Below, piece by piece: positions 1 to 7,433 of a DNA stretch of 64,000 nucleotides (its first letter is position 1; each line of letters begins with the position of its first letter). The notes under the pieces were generated by a model. It did not search any database, was not told the origin of the DNA, and saw only the letters and a program-made list of their open reading frames with translations. The position numbers and the translations under genes are program-made. Location: contig NZ_BAAADE010000002.1 in assembly GCF_039522165.1 (NCBI RefSeq), positions 248,001 through 312,000 of the forward strand, given 5' to 3'. This DNA comes from Paenochrobactrum glaciei (lineage in GTDB: Bacteria; Pseudomonadota; Alphaproteobacteria; Rhizobiales; Rhizobiaceae).

Positions 1-157
1 TCAGCTGGTTTCTGCCGCTATTGCCGCTGAGCAGGTGATGGATCTGATGGAACGCGGTCTTCAGGATTTCCATTTCTACACGATGAACCGTGCCGAGTTG
101 CCTTATGCGATTTGTCATATGCTGGGCGTGCGCCCGAAAGAGCCAGCTGTAGCTTAA
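1..157 (+). CDS. metF: 5,10-methylenetetrahydrofolate reductase, C-terminal end (partial)
   Basis: Only the last 51 codons are in the window, read in frame from base 2 to a TAA at 155-157. The peptide carries the stretch DFHFYTMNRAELPYAICHML, which matches the conserved C-terminal end of MetF, the enzyme that reduces 5,10-methylene-THF to 5-methyl-THF for methionine synthesis. The flavin-binding barrel lies upstream, outside the window. A strong hairpin terminator follows 21 bases after the stop, so the transcript ends here. The family call rests on this short tail only, so it is good but not certain. Confidence 0.8.
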   Translation, partial: QLVSAAIAAEQVMDLMERGLQDFHFYTMNRAELPYAICHMLGVRPKEPAVA

Positions 158-177
158 TGAATTTGGAATAAAGACAA

Positions 178-210
178 TAAAAAACCCGGGCTAAAACCCG
201 GGTTTTTTAT
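178..210. terminator. Bidirectional rho-independent terminator between metF and a small ORF
   Basis: A perfect 10-bp stem (AAAACCCGGG at 181-190, CCCGGGTTTT at 197-206) has a 6-base loop and is followed by a T run. The A run on the other side gives a U tract when read on the minus strand, so it can also end the convergent 28-codon gene at 234-320. Confidence 0.9.
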
Positions 211-233
211 TATATGTCCTCAAGCACCCCAGC

Positions 234-320
234 TTAAGGAAAGATGCCTACAATCATGGCTGCAACAAAAGCAAATGCTGCGCAGAACATCAGGACGTTC
301 ATAGGTCTTGTCAGTCCCAT
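234..320 (-). CDS. Putative 28-residue single-pass membrane peptide
   Basis: A 29-codon frame starts with ATG at 320-318 on the minus strand and ends with TAA at 236-234. An AGGAG ribosome binding site sits 8 bases upstream, a good spacing. The product begins MGLTRPMN and is then almost wholly hydrophobic (VLMFCAAFAFVAAMIVGIF), ending in Pro, so it looks like a lone transmembrane helix with a short positively charged N-terminus. It converges on metF and shares its bidirectional terminator. I do not recognise a named family. The ribosome binding site, the coherent hydrophobic helix and the terminator support it being real; its function is unknown. Confidence 0.6.
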   Translation of the reverse strand: MGLTRPMNVLMFCAAFAFVAAMIVGIFP

Positions 321-519
321 AGGTCTGTCTCCTTCGTGATTGTACTTGGCTTTAAACAAGCTAATGCGCGTTGGCAGATGCTATAAATCTAGTGTCTTTA
401 TGGGTAAAAACAAAGCAAATTCATGCATTTTTATGGCCGAATAAGCGAAATAATTGTCTGATTTTTTGTAAGTATATGAATTTAAATACTAATTTTATGA
501 AGAATTATTCATGGAAAAG

Positions 520-576
520 ACACAAAAACGCCATCTGCATTAAGGGAAATTCAGACTTATGGCAGCGTTTTTGTGT
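520..576 (-). terminator. Long hairpin downstream of the AEC transporter gene
   Basis: Arms at 520-534 and 559-576 pair over about 12 bp (ACACAAAAACGC with GCGTTTTTGTGT) plus 4 further pairs after a small bulge. Read on the minus strand it lies 29 bases past the transporter stop and ends in GTGTCTTTT. The tail is weaker than a classic U run. I see no convincing gene in 321-604. Confidence 0.55.
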
Positions 577-604
577 TTTGGTTCGATTCTGATTGAGCGC
601 TTTA

Positions 605-1540
605 TCAGGCAATCAATGTCAGATAGGCAGAGACGGTCAGCACTGAAATCATGGTGGAAACCAGAATAGTGTTGGAGGTGATCGTCGCATCTGTGCGGTA
701 ATATTCGGCCAGCATGAAAGAACCGGTTCCGGTTGGAAGTGCGGTGATAAGCACGGCCGTATGGGTGAGGAGCGGCGGCAGATGAAAAATATAGACCGCA
801 GCAATATAGGTCAGTACCGGTTGTGCCACCAGCTTGAGGCCGACAAGATAGGAAATGCTGCTGATATTGGTGCGTGTCAACGGCTTGCTGGCAGCTAAGA
901 AAAGGCCGAGCGCCACTAATGCGCAAGGGGAGGCCGCACCACCCAGCAATTTTAAGAATGTATGTGCGGATTCCGGTAGCGGCAGGCCGGAGAGGGAATA
1001 GGCAACACCAAGTGCTGGTGAGAAAAGCAATGGATTACGTGCCAGTGAGCCGATTGTTTTAAGGATAAGCTTTGCTTTATGGCTCGCCTTCTGGCGGCTT
1101 AGCTCAATCAAGGTGATGGCAATGGCAAAGATGATGCACACGGTGAGAATGGTCGCCATGGCAACCAGTGGCAGTGCAGTACTGCCAAAAGCCAGCATTG
1201 AAAGCGGAAAACCCATATAGGCAGTGTTTGGATAGCTGGCATTAAGGCCATCAATGGCCTTGGTGGTCAGGTCTTGCCCTTTATTACTGGGAGAGAGGAA
1301 GGCAAGGCCAAAGATGATGAAACTTGCCAGACAAAAGGCACCGATAAAGGCCGGTTGCCAGATTTCATGTAAGTTTGTGGTGGCGGTGATATCAAAAAGA
1401 AGTGCGGGCAGTGCCAGATAAACGACGAAACGATTGAGTTCTGTGCTTGCCTGTCCGCCCAAAATGCGGGTTTTGGCGGCTGCCCATCCCGCAAAAATTA
1501 ATGCGAAAATGGGCAGCACAACCAGTAATGTCGAGAGCAT
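605..1540 (-). CDS. AEC (auxin efflux carrier) family transporter
   Basis: This 311-residue integral membrane protein has about ten hydrophobic segments spread over its length, arranged as two halves around a polar middle, as in the AEC (PF03547) family of bacterial permeases. It starts MLSTLLVVLPIFALIFAGW, where the first helix begins at once, as in family members. Bacterial AEC proteins move small organic acids such as malate or malonate, but the substrate cannot be read from the sequence. The gene lies 21 bases downstream of the transglycosylase gene on the same strand, so the two are probably co-transcribed, though no functional link is evident. A long hairpin follows the stop. The family call is firm; the substrate is unknown. 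Confidence 0.85.
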   Translation of the reverse strand: MLSTLLVVLPIFALIFAGWAAAKTRILGGQASTELNRFVVYLALPALLFDITATTNLHEIWQPAFIGAFCLASFIIFGLAFLSPSNKGQDLTTKAIDGLNASYPNTAYMGFPLSMLAFGSTALPLVAMATILTVCIIFAIAITLIELSRQKASHKAKLILKTIGSLARNPLLFSPALGVAYSLSGLPLPESAHTFLKLLGGAASPCALVALGLFLAASKPLTRTNISSISYLVGLKLVAQPVLTYIAAVYIFHLPPLLTHTAVLITALPTGTGSFMLAEYYRTDATITSNTILVSTMISVLTVSAYLTLIA

Positions 1541-1561
1541 TGTTCTTGCCAGTTTTGTTTT

Positions 1562-2794
1562 TTACAATTTTTCCAACAGTTCAGGTGTTGGCCATGAATC
1601 GGCAGGCATTTTCAGGCGCAATTGCTCGGTGCGCACCGCATCGCGGGTGCGGAAACCAAACACGCCATCAATTTTGCCCATATCATAACCGAGCGCCTGC
1701 AACTTTACTTGCAGTTCTTTCATCTGCTCGGTGTTGAGGCCCAGATCCGGATTACGCGGATCAAAAGCAGGCGCACCGGCCAGACGCGTTGCAAAATATG
1801 CAGCGGTGGTCGAGTAAACGATGGACTTGTTCCACTCCACGAAAATGTCAAAATTAGGATAGGAGAGGAAAGCAGGGCCATTGCGGCCGAGCGGCAGCAT
1901 CAATGAGGCTTCGCCGTCATCTGCGCCAAGCGGCCCGTTGCGACCGGTAATGCCCCATTCAGCCCATTGAGAATGGGGTTTTCTGTTTTCGCGTATGGAT
2001 TCTTGCCACGGCAAATCCTGACTGGTGACGCGCACTTCTTCAAGCCATGGCTCGCCCTTGCGCCAGCCCAGTTCGCTCAGCATACGTCCGGCGGTCATCA
2101 TTGCATCGGCAACGCTGTTTTTCAGATCGACTTTGCCATCGCCGTCACCGTCAACGCCGCGTTCCAGATAATCTTTCGGCAGCAATTGCATCTGGCCGAT
2201 TTCGCCAGCCCATGCGCCTGTGGTGGCTGCATCCACAACGCCCTGATCAAAGAGCTTTAAAAGCGCCAGCAATTGCGGACGGAAAAGTTCAGGACGGCGG
2301 CAATCATAAGCCAAAGTAACAAGCGCATTCAGCGTATCGAAATCACCCTGAATAGCACCGAAATCTGTTTCCAGCCCCCAGAAGGCGGCCAAAACCGGCC
2401 CCGGTACGCCATAGGTGTCTTCGACTTTACGGAACACATCGGCATATTTGATCAGGCTTTCCTGACCTTTTTTCAAGCGGGTTTCTGAAATCAGACGCTT
2501 TGAAAACTCGATGAAGGTCAGATTGAACACGGATTGTGAACGATCACGCGCCAGCACTTTTTCATCCAGTGATGCTTTGTGCAGCTCGGCAATGCCTTTG
2601 TCGCTCACACCTTCTGCGCGTGCTTCTGCTGCAACATCTTCAATCCATTGCTTGAAGTCTGTTTCGCAGGCAGGCTTTGGCGGAACCGCCTCACTGGCAG
2701 ATGCAGGTGTGGTTGCCGTTGCCGGAGCTTGAGCAAAAGACAGGCAGGTGGATGCCAGAAGCAAAGAAGCACAAAGGCCGAGTACAATTTTCAT
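1562..2794 (-). CDS. Lytic murein transglycosylase, MltB family, with peptidoglycan-binding domain
   Basis: The 410-residue protein starts with a signal peptide (about residues 1-23, ending SFAQA) and no lipobox cysteine, so it is likely periplasmic and soluble. Residues about 43-300 form the SLT_2/MltB catalytic domain; the stretch WGLETDFG contains the expected catalytic glutamate, E142. The last 60 residues are a PG_binding_1 repeat (LQALGYDMGKIDGVFGFRTR). It should cleave the MurNAc-GlcNAc bond to leave 1,6-anhydroMurNAc ends, probably making room in the wall for growth or division. It is the first gene of a likely two-gene unit with the AEC transporter. The start has GGAGGA just upstream on the minus strand (TAGGAGGA seen reversed near 2800). 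Confidence 0.9.
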   Translation of the reverse strand: MKIVLGLCASLLLASTCLSFAQAPATATTPASASEAVPPKPACETDFKQWIEDVAAEARAEGVSDKGIAELHKASLDEKVLARDRSQSVFNLTFIEFSKRLISETRLKKGQESLIKYADVFRKVEDTYGVPGPVLAAFWGLETDFGAIQGDFDTLNALVTLAYDCRRPELFRPQLLALLKLFDQGVVDAATTGAWAGEIGQMQLLPKDYLERGVDGDGDGKVDLKNSVADAMMTAGRMLSELGWRKGEPWLEEVRVTSQDLPWQESIRENRKPHSQWAEWGITGRNGPLGADDGEASLMLPLGRNGPAFLSYPNFDIFVEWNKSIVYSTTAAYFATRLAGAPAFDPRNPDLGLNTEQMKELQVKLQALGYDMGKIDGVFGFRTRDAVRTEQLRLKMPADSWPTPELLEKL

Positions 2795-2917
2795 AGGAGG
2801 ACGAGCTCGTTCAAAAATAGCTGAGAGTAATCTGTCAGCAACAATGACCTAATCTATTGCCCTATCAAGCCTATAAAATGAAGCAAAACTTGCTAAAAAT
2901 GCCCGTGATGCGAAGAC

Positions 2918-3751
2918 TCAGCGGACATTGTTGCTTTCCAGCCACTTTTTCCATGCATTGGCATCACCGGCAAAAACATTAATGTCGGCGTCCCCCGAGA
3001 TGCCCGGAATGGTGCCGGTTCCGGTATATTGCCAGAATGTCCACGGGTGCGGCCCGTATTTTTCATCCGGATGTCCGGCGGTGGAACGCAGCCAGAATGG
3101 GTAATGGCTGAGTTGGCGCAGATCATTATCGTCGAAGAAATCAACGGTTGTATAAATGATCGGTCGCTTGCCGTAATGTTTTTCAACCATATTGAGGAAG
3201 GTCAGCATTTCTTTGCGGACAATGGCTGCATTCGGGCGCAGTTTGCAGGTTGGCGAGCTGGCGTTCCATTCCATATCCAAAACCGGCGGCAAAGCAGACG
3301 GGTCATTGGGTACATTTTTAATGAACCAACGCGCTTGATCGGCTGCCGTGCGGCAGAAATAATAGAAGTGATAAGCGCCGCGCTTTACGTGGGCTGCTCT
3401 GGACGCGCCCCAATGCTCGCTAAAGCGCTCGTCAAAGCGGTCGCCGCCTTCAGTGGCTTTAATAAAGGCAAAAGAAATGCCGCTCTTGCGGGCAGCGTTC
3501 CAGTCAACCGTCGTTTGATATTTGGAAACATCCGTGCCGTGGATCGGATAATGCCATGGGGTTTTGCCTGTCCATTCATGCGGCTTGCGGTCGCCGAAGC
3601 GTGGTGCATTAACCTTGCCGGATGGCGGTGTGATCTGGCTGTTTTGGGCGGCAGGCTTGCGCACATCGGAAAAATCATAATCAACAGTGGTGCAGCCGCT
3701 CATAAGCGCTGCACTTGCAAGAAATGTTAATGTGACTGCAAGTCGTTTCAT
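2918..3751 (-). CDS. GH25-family muramidase (lysozyme), predicted lipoprotein
   Basis: The protein has 277 residues. An N-terminal lipoprotein signal ends in the lipobox LMSGC, with the cysteine at residue 20. Then comes a short linker and, from about residue 70 to the end, a glycoside hydrolase 25 domain: it begins HGTDVSKYQ (Asp74) and carries the acidic pair D159-x-E161 in PPVLDMEWN, with WTFWQYTGTG near the end. GH25 enzymes hydrolyse the beta-1,4 bond between MurNAc and GlcNAc, so this is a wall hydrolase that is probably tethered to a membrane. It is unusual to find such an enzyme as a housekeeping lipoprotein rather than in a phage, but no phage genes lie nearby. It stands alone on the minus strand with a 220-base gap upstream. 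Confidence 0.88.
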   Translation of the reverse strand: MKRLAVTLTFLASAALMSGCTTVDYDFSDVRKPAAQNSQITPPSGKVNAPRFGDRKPHEWTGKTPWHYPIHGTDVSKYQTTVDWNAARKSGISFAFIKATEGGDRFDERFSEHWGASRAAHVKRGAYHFYYFCRTAADQARWFIKNVPNDPSALPPVLDMEWNASSPTCKLRPNAAIVRKEMLTFLNMVEKHYGKRPIIYTTVDFFDDNDLRQLSHYPFWLRSTAGHPDEKYGPHPWTFWQYTGTGTIPGISGDADINVFAGDANAWKKWLESNNVR

Positions 3752-3971
3752 TGTCCGGCCTGAATAGAAAGAGAATCACTTGAAGCGCTAGGATTACGCG
3801 ATCAGAATCGCGCCGTCACTATCGGGCACACAACTATTTGTCATTTAAAAATGCAGAGCAATAAAAAGACGCACTCTCTGATTGTTACGAGCCGTTGAAT
3901 TAGTTGAGAGAACTTTTTTCTTTTTCGCGAGTTGAGCTTTTGACGAAGCAATTCATCGGAAGGAGACTATC

Positions 3972-4238
3972 ATGAAAAAGCTTTTTATTGCGTCATCGGC
4001 AATTGTTATGATGCTTGGCCTTGCTGCTTGTGATGACAGCAAGAAGGAAAATTCCGGCAGCGGTAATCCGGCAGAAACCGTGCCTGCTGATCCGGCACCA
4101 ACTGCACCGGCAACTCCGCCTTCTGCGACGCCTCCGGCCGCACCTGCACCTTCTGCACCAGCATCGCCTGCGCCAACAACACCGGACACAACATCACCGG
4201 CTTCACCAAGCCCGACATCTCCGGCACCTGCCAATTAA
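3972..4238 (+). CDS. Small Pro/Ala/Thr/Ser-rich lipoprotein
   Basis: This 88-residue protein starts with MKKLFIASSAIVMMLGLAAC, a clear lipoprotein signal peptide with lipobox LAAC (Cys20). The remainder is a short charged patch (DDSKKEN) and then about 50 residues made nearly only of Pro, Ala, Thr and Ser, an extended and disordered tail suited to reaching into or across the periplasm. An AGGAG ribosome binding site is 6 bases before the ATG. A hairpin terminator follows, so it is probably a single-gene transcript. I know no specific function. The low-complexity tail will vary between strains. Possible roles are a periplasmic spacer or a wall-associated lipoprotein, but these are guesses. Confidence 0.75.
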   Translation: MKKLFIASSAIVMMLGLAACDDSKKENSGSGNPAETVPADPAPTAPATPPSATPPAAPAPSAPASPAPTTPDTTSPASPSPTSPAPAN

Positions 4239-4271
4239 ATTTGGCGGCCTGAACCCTCCTGATAGGGCGCT

Positions 4272-4310
4272 TATGTGGTGGCTGGAAATATTTCAGTCAC
4301 CACATATTTT
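4272..4310 (+). terminator. Near-palindromic terminator after the small lipoprotein gene
   Basis: TATGTGGTG at 4272-4280 pairs with CACCACATA at 4298-4306, and the inside (GGCTGGAAATATTTCAGTC) continues the stem with wobble pairs. A TTTT tract follows at 4307. Confidence 0.65.
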
Positions 4311-4406
4311 ATGATGGTTCAAACTTGTTGTGAAAGCAGCAAAATGGGGCGGGAAATTTTTAATTAGATATTTCAACAATCAATGGTCTGGTCTATACAT
4401 CATTGC

Positions 4407-4775
4407 ATGAAACCTTACGCTCTGCCTTTTTTGATCCTGTTTTCATTGTCGGCCTTAACGGCTTGCGGCAAAGATGAAGCTGAAACACCGCAGCAAGAGC
4501 CTGCGCCTGTTGCGCAGCCTGCTGAAACTGCACCTGCTGTGCAGGAGCCTGAAGTGCCTGCTGATGCACCGGACTTGCTTGAGACACTGAAAGAAAATTC
4601 CGGTGTTTTGACGCCTGAGCAAGAGGCTGAAATTGTTGCCCGCGCCCGCCAGAATGCGGAAAGTGCTGCCAAATCTGTGGGTCAGAATGACGAGCAGATT
4701 AAATTGGCTGGTGACAGGGCAGAGGCTTCAGCCAAACAATTTTTAGCGGCTAAAAAGAGCGCCGTTCAGCAGTAA
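4407..4775 (+). CDS. Small predicted lipoprotein of unknown function
   Basis: From the ATG at 4407 the product has 122 residues. MKPYALPFLILFSLSALTAC is a lipoprotein signal with lipobox LTAC. A Pro/Ala/Glu-rich stretch follows, and residues about 60-122 form a charged, helix-prone region (LTPEQEAEIVARARQNAESAAKSV...). An in-frame ATG at 4384 would add eight residues ahead of the signal peptide, so 4407 is preferred on protein grounds. Neither start has a clear ribosome binding site. It follows another small lipoprotein and precedes the DjlA-like gene by 50 bases, so it may lead that operon. I do not recognise the family. Confidence 0.65.
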   Translation: MKPYALPFLILFSLSALTACGKDEAETPQQEPAPVAQPAETAPAVQEPEVPADAPDLLETLKENSGVLTPEQEAEIVARARQNAESAAKSVGQNDEQIKLAGDRAEASAKQFLAAKKSAVQQ

Positions 4776-4825
4776 TTTATTTTATCAGACTGCTTTATTA
4801 AGCGTTTAAGTTTTAGAAAGCGCAT

Positions 4826-5533
4826 ATGTCTATCTGGGTTCGCCTTGGAGAGTTTGTGAGTGAAACAGCCACAAATGCGCTGATGAGCGTAATTGAAGCT
4901 GTGCGCACATTGTTTGAAGGTGACGCGGATACCAGACGCCGCGTTGCTTTTTCGATTGCGATGATTGCGCTTTCGGCCAAAATGGCCAAGGCCGACGGCG
5001 TGGTGAACGAGCAGGAAGTCGTCGCTTTTCAGGAGATTTTTGATATTCCTGCTGAAGAGGCCAACCATGTGGCGCGGCTTTATAATTTAGCCAAGCAGGA
5101 TGTGGCCGGCTATGAAGCCTATGCACGCCAATTGGCGCGGCTTTGCAGCGAAGACCAGCCAAACTGCCATTTGCTCGAAGATATTCTCGATGGTCTTTTT
5201 CACATCGCCAAAGCTGATGGCTATGTGCATGAGAAAGAGCTCGAGTTTTTGACCAATGTTGCGCAGATCTTCGGCTTCAGTGATGACGAGATTGAGCGCA
5301 TTACCGTGCGCCACGTCGTGCGCGGAGACTGTGATCCTTATGTGGTGCTGGGGCTGGAGCGCAGTGCCAGTTTCGATCAGGCAAAGGCGCAATATCGGGC
5401 GCTGGTAAAAGAACATCACCCTGACCGTTTGGTGGCACAAGGTTTGCCGCGGGAATTTGTCTCCATTGCCAATCATCGCTTAGCTGATATCAATGCGGCC
5501 TGGGCTGAGATTGAAAGAATCCTGAAAGTATAA
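4826..5533 (+). CDS. DjlA-like co-chaperone: TerB domain plus C-terminal J domain
   Basis: Of its 235 residues, about 30-155 form a TerB-like helical domain with the repeated acidic motif AKxAKADG/FHIAKADG (near 51-58 and 126-132). Residues about 170-235 are a J domain with the invariant HPD at 198-200 (KEHHPDRL), which triggers ATP hydrolysis by DnaK. Escherichia coli DjlA has an N-terminal membrane helix; here the first 30 residues are amphipathic rather than clearly membrane-spanning, so the protein may be cytoplasmic or only peripherally bound. It probably directs DnaK to a particular client, which is not known. It lies 12 bases upstream of the amidase gene and is likely co-transcribed with it. 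Confidence 0.85.
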   Translation: MSIWVRLGEFVSETATNALMSVIEAVRTLFEGDADTRRRVAFSIAMIALSAKMAKADGVVNEQEVVAFQEIFDIPAEEANHVARLYNLAKQDVAGYEAYARQLARLCSEDQPNCHLLEDILDGLFHIAKADGYVHEKELEFLTNVAQIFGFSDDEIERITVRHVVRGDCDPYVVLGLERSASFDQAKAQYRALVKEHHPDRLVAQGLPREFVSIANHRLADINAAWAEIERILKV

Positions 5534-5545
5534 AGTGAGTGTTAA

Positions 5546-6358
5546 ATGGTTGGGCAATCAGATGGGCAGGATATTGTGCAAGAGCTTGAAGGGCTGAAAC
5601 TCATACAGCCTGATTTTGCTGGTGCAGAGCTTGACCCGTCGCCCAATTTTGGTGTGCGTAAAGATGGCAAGACACCCCGCTTTGTCATTCTCCATTATAC
5701 TGGCCTGGAAACAGCCCAGGAAGCCGCCGAGATTTTGAAAGATCCGGCGCGCGAAGTATCTGCGCATTATTTGGTGCATGAAGACGGACGCATCGTGCAG
5801 ATGGTTTCAGAACAGGCACGTGCATGGCATGCAGGCAAAAGCTTTTGGAAGGGCGAGACAGATATTAACTCTGCTTCCATCGGTATTGAGATTGTCAATG
5901 CCGGTGTGTTGCAAGATTTTCCGGCCTATCCGTTGAAGCAGATTGAGGCGGTGATCCGTCTTTGTCAGGACATTACTATGCGCCATCAGATCGAACAGCA
6001 TTTTGTGCTGGCGCATTCTGATATTGCGCCTGATCGCAAAATTGATCCGGGTCAGAATTTCCCATGGGAAAGATTGCACGCTGCTGATGTCGGTCATTAT
6101 GTGGAGCCTGCGCCCATCAAAGGCGGGCGCTTTTTTGCCCGTGGAGAATCAGGCCAGCCGGTGGAGGCTTTACAGTCGATGCTGGCGCTTGTCGGCTATC
6201 AAATTACCATCGATGGCATGTTTGGCGAAGAGACAGAAAGTGTCGTAAATGCGTTCCAAAGACACTTTCGTCGCCACAAAGTTGATGGAGTCGCTGACGT
6301 TTCAACTATTGAGACCCTTTACAAATTACTTTTTTCGTTAAAAAATCTGACAGCGTAA
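5546..6358 (+). CDS. N-acetylmuramoyl-L-alanine amidase, AmpD/AmiD-like, with PG-binding domain
   Basis: The 270-residue protein has an Amidase_2 domain (about 40-180) with the zinc ligands H50 (VILHYT), H157 (LAHSD) and D167, plus E115 and K165 in the expected places. Residues about 195-260 form a PG_binding_1 repeat (LQSMLALVGYQITIDGMFGEET). It cuts the lactyl-L-Ala amide bond, releasing stem peptides. No signal peptide is visible in MVGQSDGQD, so by sequence it looks cytoplasmic, which would suit recycling of anhydro-muropeptides (AmpD role) rather than sacculus cleavage. The peptidoglycan-binding domain argues the other way. The ribosome binding site is weak (AAGTGAG, 8 to 10 bases upstream). 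Confidence 0.87.
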   Translation: MVGQSDGQDIVQELEGLKLIQPDFAGAELDPSPNFGVRKDGKTPRFVILHYTGLETAQEAAEILKDPAREVSAHYLVHEDGRIVQMVSEQARAWHAGKSFWKGETDINSASIGIEIVNAGVLQDFPAYPLKQIEAVIRLCQDITMRHQIEQHFVLAHSDIAPDRKIDPGQNFPWERLHAADVGHYVEPAPIKGGRFFARGESGQPVEALQSMLALVGYQITIDGMFGEETESVVNAFQRHFRRHKVDGVADVSTIETLYKLLFSLKNLTA

Positions 6359-6679
6359 TGGTTTGATTCATAACGATTTAATCACGTTCTTAGGGTGAAT
6401 TGTTACAATCTGTAAGGTAATTTTACTTTACCGATCAATCTTCGGCTGCATTTTGACGCCAAATCTTACCCCGATCATTTGAGACTATCCAATTTAATTT
6501 GTGAGGTTCTCGTGGGGCCAGTCATACACTGCGATGAATGGATAATGCGCAGTTTCAATCAGCAAGGATATTCCTCGTGATTGCAGTTTTTAAGCTCAAT
6601 CACTGACCGGAATATTTTAAGAAGGACTGAACATTCGCACAGCTCCCAAGGTGCGGGTGTTCTTTTAGAACGGTACATT
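6359..6679 (+). promoter_or_regulatory. Structured leader or possible small RNA ahead of the SLT gene
   Basis: This 321-base gap has no gene but several hairpins: GTAAGGTAA with TTACTTTAC near 6413-6432; GTGATTG (6577-6583) with CAATCAC (6597-6603); and a 12-bp hairpin at 6629-6662 (GAACATTCGCAC with GTGCGGGTGTTC, two G-U pairs, loop AGCTCCCAAG) followed directly by TTTT. The last has the form of an intrinsic terminator yet lies only 13 bases before the SLT start codon. It may attenuate the gene or end a separate small RNA. Confidence 0.45.
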
Positions 6680-7312
6680 ATGAAATTAAAATTTGTTTTT
6701 GCTTGCGCCCTCATTGGCGCCGTGGCTAGCTTTAACTTAAATGCTGCACAGGCATCAAGTCCCTCAAATTTGGTCGAACTTTTGAAGACCAAAGAAGCTA
6801 AAGATGTGAAAAAAGCCGATGCTGTGAAAAAAGCACCGGTCAAAAAAGCAGAACGGAAAAGCACAACCTCTAAGGCAAAATATCTGCCGAAGCCAAAAAC
6901 GACGAAAAAATCTGCGAAAAAACAGAGCAAGCCGACCAGCAGCCGCTATTCAAGCATTATCAATCATTATGCCAGTACCTATGGCGTAAGCTCGGCACTT
7001 GCCCATGCAGTTGTCCGTCACGAAAGTAATTTTCGTCCGGAAGTTCGTGGTCAGGCGGGTGAAATCGGCCTGATGCAGATCAAGCTCTCCACAGCGCGTG
7101 GCTTGGGTTATACCGGTTCTGCCAAGGGGCTTTATGAGCCAAGCACCAATGTGCAATATGGCATGAAATATCTGGCACAGGCACAGAAGCTTGGCGGCGG
7201 CAGCGTTTGTGGAACCATCCTCAAATATAATGCGGGCCATGGTGCCAAGCGCATGAACCCGACCTCTGCTAAATATTGCAGCAATGTGCAGGCCTATATG
7301 CGCTCGTTCTAA
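6680..7312 (+). CDS. Lytic transglycosylase, SLT domain, secreted
   Basis: I place the start at ATG 6680, which gives MKLKFVFACALIGAVASFNLNAAQA, a good signal peptide; the longer frame from 6581 would bury it and would run through the leader hairpins. The 210-residue product then has a Lys-rich linker (about 35-88, with repeated KKA and KKS units) and a compact C-terminal SLT domain. The catalytic glutamate is E115 in VRHESNFRP, followed by the family motif GLMQIKLSTARGLGY. It should cleave glycan strands non-hydrolytically in the periplasm; the basic linker could bind the anionic wall. It is followed by a terminator and then rnpB. No strong ribosome binding site is visible, consistent with control through the leader. 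Confidence 0.85.
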   Translation: MKLKFVFACALIGAVASFNLNAAQASSPSNLVELLKTKEAKDVKKADAVKKAPVKKAERKSTTSKAKYLPKPKTTKKSAKKQSKPTSSRYSSIINHYASTYGVSSALAHAVVRHESNFRPEVRGQAGEIGLMQIKLSTARGLGYTGSAKGLYEPSTNVQYGMKYLAQAQKLGGGSVCGTILKYNAGHGAKRMNPTSAKYCSNVQAYMRSF

Positions 7313-7363
7313 AGTGTTAGCATTCTTGAAAGCGTCATCAGTCTTTCAGGATATTGCGTGAAT

Positions 7364-7399
7364 AAAAAGCCGGATTGCTTGGTGTGATCCGGCTTTTTT
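7364..7399 (+). terminator. Rho-independent terminator after the SLT gene
   Basis: A 12-bp stem (AAAAAGCCGGAT at 7364-7375, ATCCGGCTTTTT at 7387-7398) with an 11-base loop ends in a T run. Confidence 0.92.
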
Positions 7400-7433
7400 G
7401 TTGCCTTTTGTTGCGAAAGGGCATTTAAGGCAG

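Noticed and set aside
371..592. A 73-codon frame on the + strand in the gap before the AEC gene
   Set aside because: It overlaps the terminator hairpin, has no ribosome binding site and its peptide shows no domain or compositional logic.
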